Positions 1 through 5,260 of a DNA stretch of 12,331 nucleotides are shown here, piece after piece (positions within the stretch are counted from its first letter, which is position 1; each line of letters opens with the position of its first letter). Made by a program: the position numbers and the translations under genes. Below the pieces are notes generated by a model. That model did no database searches, had not been told where the DNA came from, and saw nothing but the letters and a program-made list of their open reading frames with translations. This stretch comes from JBGCEZ01 sp045106735 (GTDB lineage: Bacteria > Planctomycetota > Phycisphaerae > Phycisphaerales > SM1A02), in the NCBI GenBank assembly GCA_045106735.1, contig JBGCEZ010000026.1:1-12331 (forward strand). Direction: 5' to 3'.

Positions 1-684
1 GAGGTGAAAGCGGGCCCAGCCGAGAAAATGCGCGGTTCGCGGATCGGCCGGGTTCAAGGCCAACGACCGGGCGAGCTGCGGTTCGGCCAGGGCGTAGTCG
101 CGCCGGCGATGGTGGACGAGGCCAAGAAGCAGGCGAGCTTCCGCGTCGTCGGCATCGATCGTCAGCCGGGCTCGCAGGCCAGCTTCGGCTTCGCCCAACT
201 GTCCGTCGGACACCATCGTGGTGAGTGTTTGGATGGTTGGGAGATCGTCCAGCAGGGTGGCCGCTCCGATGCGATCGGCCGGTCTCGTGGTCGACGCGGG
301 GTCGTCGCGTGGGTTCGCGTCTGCAGCCGCGTTCGTAGCCGTGTTCGTAGCCGTGTTCGTGGCGGCGCTCGTGGGCCCGTTCGTAGCCGTGCCTGTGCCC
401 GTGTCCACGCCCGCGTCGATGTCCACTCCCGCGTCCGTCGTCGTCACCTCACCCGCGATCGACTCCGCCCCCGCGTTCCGCGGCTCCTCCGACACCCCGT
501 CGCACGCGGCCATGCCCAGCGCCGCGATGCCGGCGATCCCCACCAGCCCCACCCACGCCATCCGGCGGGCGACTCGCCGCGAGCCCTGCGACCCCCGCGA
601 CCCGCACGATCCCCGCGGCCGCTGCCACCGCCGCCATACTCCACGGTTCACGTCCATCGATCTCATCATCCCGGCATCATCCAT
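1..684 (-). CDS. Putative TPR-containing lipoprotein, 3' end cut by window edge
   Basis: An open frame of 228 codons runs from an ATG at 684 to the window edge without a stop, so the C-terminus is missing. From that ATG, residues 36-42 are rich in Arg, followed by a hydrophobic stretch (about 43-60) ending GMAAC, which looks like a lipoprotein signal with Cys61 as the lipidated residue. The -3 residue is Met, which is atypical. Residues 62-145 are a low-complexity Asp/Ala/Thr/Asn linker that includes a repeated TATN unit. Residues about 150-228 read like tetratricopeptide repeats (GQLGEAEAGLRARL, then DYALAEPQLARSLALNPADP). TPRs are protein-interaction scaffolds. The start is uncertain: ATG 684 lies straight after a hairpin with no ribosome-binding site, and ATG 657 or GTG 651 would shorten the long N-region. 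It lies 118 bases downstream of the FG-GAP gene on the same strand. TPR proteins are often found near FG-GAP/ASPIC proteins in planctomycetes, so a functional link is plausible but inferred. Confidence 0.72.
   Translation of the reverse strand, partial: MDDAGMMRSMDVNRGVWRRWQRPRGSCGSRGSQGSRRVARRMAWVGLVGIAGIAALGMAACDGVSEEPRNAGAESIAGEVTTTDAGVDIDAGVDTGTGTATNGPTSAATNTATNTATNAAADANPRDDPASTTRPADRIGAATLLDDLPTIQTLTTMVSDGQLGEAEAGLRARLTIDADDAEARLLLGLVHHRRRDYALAEPQLARSLALNPADPRTAHFLGWARFHL
331..390. repeat. 12-base tandem repeat in the lipoprotein linker
   Basis: The unit gttcgtagccgt occurs at 331-342 and 343-354, in part at 355-360, and again in the same phase at 379-390. On the minus strand each unit encodes Thr-Ala-Thr-Asn, so copy-number changes would lengthen or shorten the linker between the membrane anchor and the TPR domain without a frameshift. 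Confidence 0.8.
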
Positions 685-689
685 GACAA

Positions 690-723
690 CGGGCCGCGGT
701 GCGCCGAAGCGCCCCGCGGCCCG
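690..723 (-). terminator. Strong UUCG-capped hairpin, terminator-like
   Basis: Read on the minus strand, a 10-bp GC stem, one G/A mismatch and a further 4-bp stem close a C(UUCG)G tetraloop, one of the most stable RNA loops. It lies 80 bases after the stop of the FG-GAP gene and ends 5 bases before the upstream-most ATG of the lipoprotein gene. No run of T follows, so it is not a classic intrinsic terminator. It may instead act as a leader structure, a processing barrier or an attenuator between the two genes. Confidence 0.55.
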
Positions 724-802
724 CGTTCAATTCGTCTCGCACGATCCGCCGTGCCCGTTCAATCGGGCGGGCGTCGCATGCGGGTGGCGATCACCTCACC
801 AC

Positions 803-2605
803 TCAGTTGCGGCCGAGGATCTCGAGCTGGTAGTCGCCGCCAGCGCCTTCGACCGGGCCCCAGGCCGCGAGCACGGACAGCAGGTCGGTGACGCCGGTGC
901 CGCCGCCATCGATGTCCGTGATGCAGTCGGTGCAACCCCAGCCGGCGAGCAGGGCGGTGAGGTCAAGGAAGTCGACCGAGCAGTCGCCGTTGAAGTCCGG
1001 GGGACCGCAGACGCCGCCGCCGGCGTCGACCATGACCACGCGGATGCCGCGGGCGCCATTGGTCGAGACCTGCAGGGCTTCTTCGACGCCCAGGCCGCCG
1101 CGATCGACGCTGGTCATGACCAGGCCGTCGGTATCGAGGAGCTCGAGGCGATAGTCGCCAGGGCCGTTGAGGACCACGGCGATGAAGCCGTTGGACGCAT
1201 CGGCGACCATGAACTCGTCCGAGTCGCCGGTCATGCCGCGGCCGCGGACGGCGACGGGATCGCTGTTCCACAGGCTCGGAAGCACGCCGCCGGTGAGATC
1301 ATCCTCGTCCACTTCGTTGGCCGGGACGTTCTCGAAGAGGTGGTCGCCGCTGAAGCCGCCGATCACGAGGTCGATGTCGCCGTCGTCGGCGGTGTCAAAG
1401 GCCGCGGCGTGCCAACCGTTGAGGCTGGAACCATTGGGGAAGGCCGGAGCGGGGGACCACTCGACGAAGCTCATGCCGCCTTCGACCGACGTGTTGCGAA
1501 GCACGACGACGCGGCCGGCGCTCTGGCTGGCCAGGAACATGTCCGGACGACCGTCGCCGTTGAAGTCAGCGACGGTGGCCTTGCGACGCACGCCGGTGAC
1601 GGTGCTCGGGAACGGGTCGATGGTGGTGAGGATCGCCGCGCCCGAAGCATCGTTGCCGTCGTTGCGGAGGATGCGATCGCCGCTGGTGCCCGACCGGTTG
1701 GTCCAGACCACGTCGAGGTCGCCGTCGCCGTCAAAGTCGGCCGGCTCCATCGCGTTCTCGCCGGTGCCGGCGGTGCCCAGGTTCTGGACGCTGCCGGTGT
1801 ACTTGAAGTCGCCGAGGCCGCTGCCCGCGTCGTTCTTGTCGTTGTAATAGACGAAGTTCGGGTCGAAGTCATTCGACACGAGCAGGTCCATCTTGCCGTC
1901 GCCGTTCATGTCGGCGAGGGCCACGTCGACGGTGTAGTCGCTGTCGGTCGGGATCATCGACGAACTGACGTCGGAGAAGAAGCCGAGGCCGTTGTTGTAG
2001 AGGCCGCGGTCCTGCGACGGTCCCGGGTAGTTGCCCGAGTACACGTCCATGTCGCCGTCGCCGTCGAAGTCGAAGGTCACGCCGCCGCAGGCCGCGCCCA
2101 GGTCGCCGCCGTTGGGGATGCGAGCGACGCCGTCTTCGGTATAGCCGACGAGTTTGCCGTTGACGAAGTTCGACAGGTAGAGGTGGTCGTTGCCGGCGAA
2201 ACCGCCGGAGTTGCTGTCATTGATGATGTAGATGTCCGGGAAGCCGTCACCGTCGTAGTCGCGGATGAAGGCGTTGCGGGTGACGTCCGTCATCATGAAC
2301 TCGGGGATCAACGAGGCCGTGACCTCGCGGAAGACGCCGTTGTCGTTCCGGTAGACCTTGTTGCGGCGTTCGCCGAAGTCAGCGCTGCCGACGCCCACGA
2401 CCATGTCCATGTCGCCGTCGAGGTCGATGTCGCCGAACTCGATTTCCTTCTCGTTGGACGAGCCTTCGGCCACAGTGGGCACAATTCGCGCGGCGGACTG
2501 GTTCTCGAAGTTGAGCGAACGGGGCAGGTCGCCGGCAAGAACCGGAGCGGTGAGCATGATGCTCGCCGTCAGGCCAATCGGCATCGCAAGGTGCATGGCA
2601 CGCAT
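803..2605 (-). CDS. Secreted FG-GAP/VCBS-repeat protein with dockerin-like C-terminus
   Basis: A 600-residue exported protein. Residues 1-24 form a signal peptide ending PVLA before Gly25. Seven calcium-binding loops of the form D-x-D/N-x-D-G-D-x-x-D start near residues 59, 116, 179, 232, 290, 347 and 404; the last (DTADDGDID) is degenerate. The spacing of 53-63 residues is typical of FG-GAP/VCBS repeats, which fold as blades of a calcium-bound beta-propeller. The seven copies fit one complete propeller. Residues 413-536 hold no recognised domain. Residues 537-584 are two dockerin-like repeats (DFNGDCSVDFLDLTALLAGWG and DIDGGGTGVTDLLSVLAAWGP), the second with a degraded metal loop. A 16-residue tail follows. 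A ribosome-binding site AGGAG at 2616-2620, 10 bases upstream, supports the start. It is divergent from the next FG-GAP gene. Its partner or ligand is unknown; adhesion or surface docking is inferred. Confidence 0.93.
   Translation of the reverse strand: MRAMHLAMPIGLTASIMLTAPVLAGDLPRSLNFENQSAARIVPTVAEGSSNEKEIEFGDIDLDGDMDMVVGVGSADFGERRNKVYRNDNGVFREVTASLIPEFMMTDVTRNAFIRDYDGDGFPDIYIINDSNSGGFAGNDHLYLSNFVNGKLVGYTEDGVARIPNGGDLGAACGGVTFDFDGDGDMDVYSGNYPGPSQDRGLYNNGLGFFSDVSSSMIPTDSDYTVDVALADMNGDGKMDLLVSNDFDPNFVYYNDKNDAGSGLGDFKYTGSVQNLGTAGTGENAMEPADFDGDGDLDVVWTNRSGTSGDRILRNDGNDASGAAILTTIDPFPSTVTGVRRKATVADFNGDGRPDMFLASQSAGRVVVLRNTSVEGGMSFVEWSPAPAFPNGSSLNGWHAAAFDTADDGDIDLVIGGFSGDHLFENVPANEVDEDDLTGGVLPSLWNSDPVAVRGRGMTGDSDEFMVADASNGFIAVVLNGPGDYRLELLDTDGLVMTSVDRGGLGVEEALQVSTNGARGIRVVMVDAGGGVCGPPDFNGDCSVDFLDLTALLAGWGCTDCITDIDGGGTGVTDLLSVLAAWGPVEGAGGDYQLEILGRN
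854..997 (-). other. Dockerin-like repeat pair of the FG-GAP protein
   Basis: Encodes residues 537-584. Each half has an EF-hand-like loop followed by a helix with the D-LT/S-LL-W pattern. The first loop (D537, N539, D541) keeps its metal ligands. The second (DIDGGGTG) has lost the Asp expected at the fifth position. In true dockerins such a pair binds a cohesin module. Confidence 0.7.
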
Positions 2606-2987
2606 ATCAGGACATCTCCTCAGATGGGGTCTGAATCAGCTCGCCGCCTGCGACCGTCGGGCGCGTGGGGGGGTAGATGCGGCGAGGCCAATCCGATCGT
2701 ACTGAGCGACGTCGTTCAATCGATCGCAATATTACGGGAACCCCGCGCGATCTCTGCGAACGACCACGTGCCGCGTCCGTGCGTGTTCATCAGCGCGTCC
2801 TGGCGCAGCCGAATCGACCGAAACGTTCGAAACGTTCGCGGCTGGCCGAGGCGTTTCGCAGGAATTGGCCTTCTGGCGCCTGGATCAGGGCAGTGGAGGG
2901 TTTCCGCGTCGCGTCACACTCGTCACGATGGTCGTTGGCCTGCGGTGCGGGCCACACGATCCCCTCCGCCCCCACGGAAACCGTTCC
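2606..2987. promoter_or_regulatory. Divergent intergenic region between two FG-GAP genes
   Basis: These 382 bases hold no convincing gene and must carry the start signals for both flanking genes, unless the right-hand start is earlier than annotated. On the minus strand, CGATTGAACG at 2722-2713 contains a -35-like TTGAAC. Seventeen bases later comes only a weak -10 (TCGGAT), so this promoter is a guess. An AT-rich patch lies at 2728-2735. A tandem motif at 2819-2838 is listed separately. No rho-independent terminator or small-RNA gene was recognised. Confidence 0.5.
2819..2838. repeat. Tandem GAAACGTTC motif, possible operator
   Basis: The sequence cgaaacgttcgaaacgttcg is two adjacent 9-base copies of gaaacgttc, each built around the palindrome AACGTT. 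A related inverted form, cgtttcg, follows at 2852-2858. It lies 150-170 bases upstream of the ASPIC/FG-GAP start within the divergent region, where a regulator could bind. No known regulator is recognised. Confidence 0.4.
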
Positions 2988-4886
2988 ATGTCGCAGTTCC
3001 TCTTCGCCGCGTTCGCCGCGCCGCGTTCCGCGCCTCCATCCCAGTCATCGCGTCAGCCGATTTTTGCTGCCTCTTCATCGCTTCTGGCAATGGCGGCCGC
3101 GGTGCTCGTGGGCGGCTTCGGCGGGGGGCCCGCGGCCGCGACCGCCGGTGAGGGCAAGCCCGCCGGCATGCCGCTGAATGCCAACGGCTTTACCAACGTC
3201 GCCGCCGAACGTGGCCTCGCGCCAATCGTCGCCGGCGAGGGATACGGGCGCGGAGTGGCCGTGGCCGACGTCGACAACGACGGCGATGCTGACATCTTCC
3301 TGGCCGCCGCACCGGGGCATGCCGACCGGCTCTACATCAACGATGGACTTGGCTTCTTCCAGGATGTCGCGCCGGCCGCCGGGCTTGCGTCCATGGCCGG
3401 GTCTCGAGCGCCCCTATTTGTTGACTTCAGTGGTGACGGCCGGCTGGACCTCGTGATCGGCGAGGATTGTTTTGATTCCGTCGTCGGCGATCCTTGCCTG
3501 GAGCGATTCACGCTTCGATTCATGCGTCAGGACGCCGGCGGTCAGTTCGTGGACGTGACCGCCACCATGCAAGCGAGCGGCGTCGGTGAAGACGGCATCG
3601 ACGCGCCGGGCGACCACCGATCCGGACTCGTCGCCGGCGACCTCAACCGAGATGGTTGGATGGACATCGTCGGCGGCATCTGGCGCGGGCCAGCCCTCGT
3701 CCTGCAGTCCGATGCGGCCGGTGGACTGGTCGATGTCGCGCCCGCCCACGGCATGGCCGACGCATCCTTCCACCACTGGCAGCCAGCGATCGTCGACATC
3801 GACCGCGACGGATGGCCCGACATTTCCTGGGCCATCGACTTCACCGAGAACCGGCTTTGGCGCAACCAGTTGGCCGTGGCCGACGGCGGACCGGGCTTTG
3901 TCGACGTGGCGGTGGACCTGGGCGTTGACAACGCCATGAACGACATGGGGCACGCCATCGGCGACCTCGACGGCGACGGAGACTTTGAACTCTTCTTCAG
4001 CGAGATCTTCATTGAGGGCAAGCCGTTTCACAACGTCCTTCAATGGAACGAGTCCGCGGGCCGTGAACCGGCCTTCACCGAGCGGGCGGTCGAGCTTGGC
4101 TTGGAGCACGCCGGCTTTGGCTGGGGGGCAACCTTCCTCGACGTCGACAACGATCGCCGGCTCGACTTGGCCGTGACGAACGGTTGGTTCAATGGTGTTG
4201 GCTACGACGACACGACCCGCCTCTTCATGCCGGATGACGCGCAGCCCGGCCGGTTCGTGGACCGGGCCGCGGAGTACGGCCTCGCCGACGACGCGTGGGG
4301 CGCGAGCCTCGTCGCCTTCGACATGGACCGTGACGGGGACCTCGACCTGCTGCAGACGGTCCGCGGCGGGAACGGCGTACGGCTTCTGGAGAACCAGGGG
4401 TCCGCGGCCGACGCCGGATGGCTCGCGGTTCGACCGCGGGTGTCGGCGATCGAGGCCGGCGCGGCGACCGGCGCGACCATGCCGGCCATTGGCGCCGAAG
4501 TCGAAGTCATTGCCGGGGGCGACCTGTTGCTTCGGCGAATCAGCGCCGGCACCGGCCACATGTCGCAGGAACCGGCGGAGGCATTCGTCGGTCTGGGCGG
4601 CGCGCCGACCATTGATCGGGTGGTCGTGCGATTCGCCGACGGTGCGCGAACGATTCTTCGAGATGTCGCGCCCGACCAGGTGCTCACCGTGCACCGGAGT
4701 CCCTGCGCCGGCCGCGTCGATCAAGACGGCGACGGAGCGGTCGGGTTCGACGATCTGCTGCTGGTGCTCGGCGAGTGGGGGCCGTGCCGGGATCAATGCG
4801 CAGGCGACGTCAACGAAGACGCCGCGGTGACGTCGGCTGACGTTGTCGCGCTGGTGACCGGCTGGGGTTCGTGCGGGGCTCCGTAA
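2988..4886 (+). CDS. Secreted FG-GAP protein with ASPIC/UnbV domain and dockerin-like end (CRTAC1-like)
   Basis: A 632-residue exported protein. A long N-region is followed by a hydrophobic segment (about residues 28-45) and a likely cleavage after ATA at residue 53. Seven FG-GAP calcium loops start near residues 94 (DVDNDGDAD), 146, 218, 270, 326, 385 and 445, enough for one beta-propeller. Residues 502-568 match the ASPIC/UnbV pattern: GAEVEV, then RRISAGTGHMSQEP, FVGLGG, IDRVVVRFADGA and VAPDQVLTV. Residues 576-630 are two dockerin-like repeats (QDGDGAVGFDDLLLVLGEWGPC and a degenerate second, DVNEDAAVTSADVVALVTGWG). This order resembles CRTAC1-family proteins, which are extracellular and calcium-binding. 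No reaction can be assigned. The start was chosen because the ATG precedes the signal peptide with a weak GGAAA at 2976-2980. The frame stays open upstream to an ATG at 2865, which would give 41 more residues with no signal-like content. Confidence 0.92.
   Translation: MSQFLFAAFAAPRSAPPSQSSRQPIFAASSSLLAMAAAVLVGGFGGGPAAATAGEGKPAGMPLNANGFTNVAAERGLAPIVAGEGYGRGVAVADVDNDGDADIFLAAAPGHADRLYINDGLGFFQDVAPAAGLASMAGSRAPLFVDFSGDGRLDLVIGEDCFDSVVGDPCLERFTLRFMRQDAGGQFVDVTATMQASGVGEDGIDAPGDHRSGLVAGDLNRDGWMDIVGGIWRGPALVLQSDAAGGLVDVAPAHGMADASFHHWQPAIVDIDRDGWPDISWAIDFTENRLWRNQLAVADGGPGFVDVAVDLGVDNAMNDMGHAIGDLDGDGDFELFFSEIFIEGKPFHNVLQWNESAGREPAFTERAVELGLEHAGFGWGATFLDVDNDRRLDLAVTNGWFNGVGYDDTTRLFMPDDAQPGRFVDRAAEYGLADDAWGASLVAFDMDRDGDLDLLQTVRGGNGVRLLENQGSAADAGWLAVRPRVSAIEAGAATGATMPAIGAEVEVIAGGDLLLRRISAGTGHMSQEPAEAFVGLGGAPTIDRVVVRFADGARTILRDVAPDQVLTVHRSPCAGRVDQDGDGAVGFDDLLLVLGEWGPCRDQCAGDVNEDAAVTSADVVALVTGWGSCGAP
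4713..4877 (+). other. Dockerin-like repeat pair of the ASPIC/FG-GAP protein
   Basis: Encodes residues 576-630. The first loop (DQDGDGAVGFDD) is intact. The second (DVNEDAAVTSAD) lacks the central Gly and some acidic ligands. Cysteines near the end of each repeat (WGPC, WGSC, plus RDQC) could form a disulphide. The same WG-C ending is seen in the neighbouring protease. Confidence 0.7.
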
Positions 4887-5260
4887 ACCCAGCGGCACGG
4901 ATCACGTGCGGCCGCAGGCGAGGCAACGCCGCTGCGGCACCACCAGCTCCGCAGATTTCGGTCGTGCCATCGTTTGGGTTCGTCCAAACCGAACACGAGC
5001 AGACCAGCGCCGCACAGACGGCGCCAACGGCCGATGCTGCGACGGGGTCCGACGTGGATTCCCCTCCCGATTCGGCAAACTCGCCGGTTCGTGCGTGCGA
5101 TCGCGTGGACGCACCAATAGCATCGCAACCGGTGGTGAACAGGATCCGAATACGCCACTGAATCCCCGATCGATCCCCCGATCTGGCGGGTCTGCGGCGT
5201 GCCCCGGAAAGCTCCGGAATGCCGAGGCTCCGCCGCCTCCATATCCCCGGAGCATCCCCG
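4887..5260. promoter_or_regulatory. Intergenic region and leader of the subtilase gene
   Basis: These 374 bases separate two plus-strand genes. Short open frames on both strands here have no recognisable domains and look like GC-rich noise. A 6-bp stem with a 6-base loop (GTTTGG at 4972-4977, CCAAAC at 4984-4989) is a weak terminator candidate and has no T-run. The last 50 bases contain overlapping hairpins around the ribosome-binding site, listed separately. No clear -35/-10 pair was found. Confidence 0.45.
5211..5253 (+). promoter_or_regulatory. Alternative hairpins that could hide the subtilase ribosome-binding site
   Basis: The 3' arm CCGGAGC (5247-5253) contains the GGAG ribosome-binding site (5249-5252, eight bases before the ATG). 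It can pair perfectly with GCTCCGG at 5211-5217, or its last six bases can pair with GCTCCG at 5227-5232. The two pairings exclude each other and both cover the ribosome-binding site. This may be translational control, or chance in GC-rich sequence. Confidence 0.4.

Noticed and set aside
218..3151. 977-codon plus-strand open frame
   Set aside because: It is antisense to the FG-GAP gene and lipoprotein. Its product is a monotonous Val/Ala/Asp/His string (VAVAVEV) that mirrors the DxDGDG codons of the true gene, with no domain. The minus strand has the signal peptide, ribosome-binding site and repeats.
4861..4893. Hairpin over the stop codon of the ASPIC/FG-GAP gene
   Set aside because: GCTGGG pairs with CCCAGC, but the stem is only 6 bp, partly inside the coding sequence, with no T-run; too weak to call a terminator.
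3414..4898. 494-codon minus-strand open frame
   Set aside because: Antisense to the ASPIC/FG-GAP gene. It has low-complexity Val/Asp/Arg/His content, no domain, and is explained by high GC at third positions.
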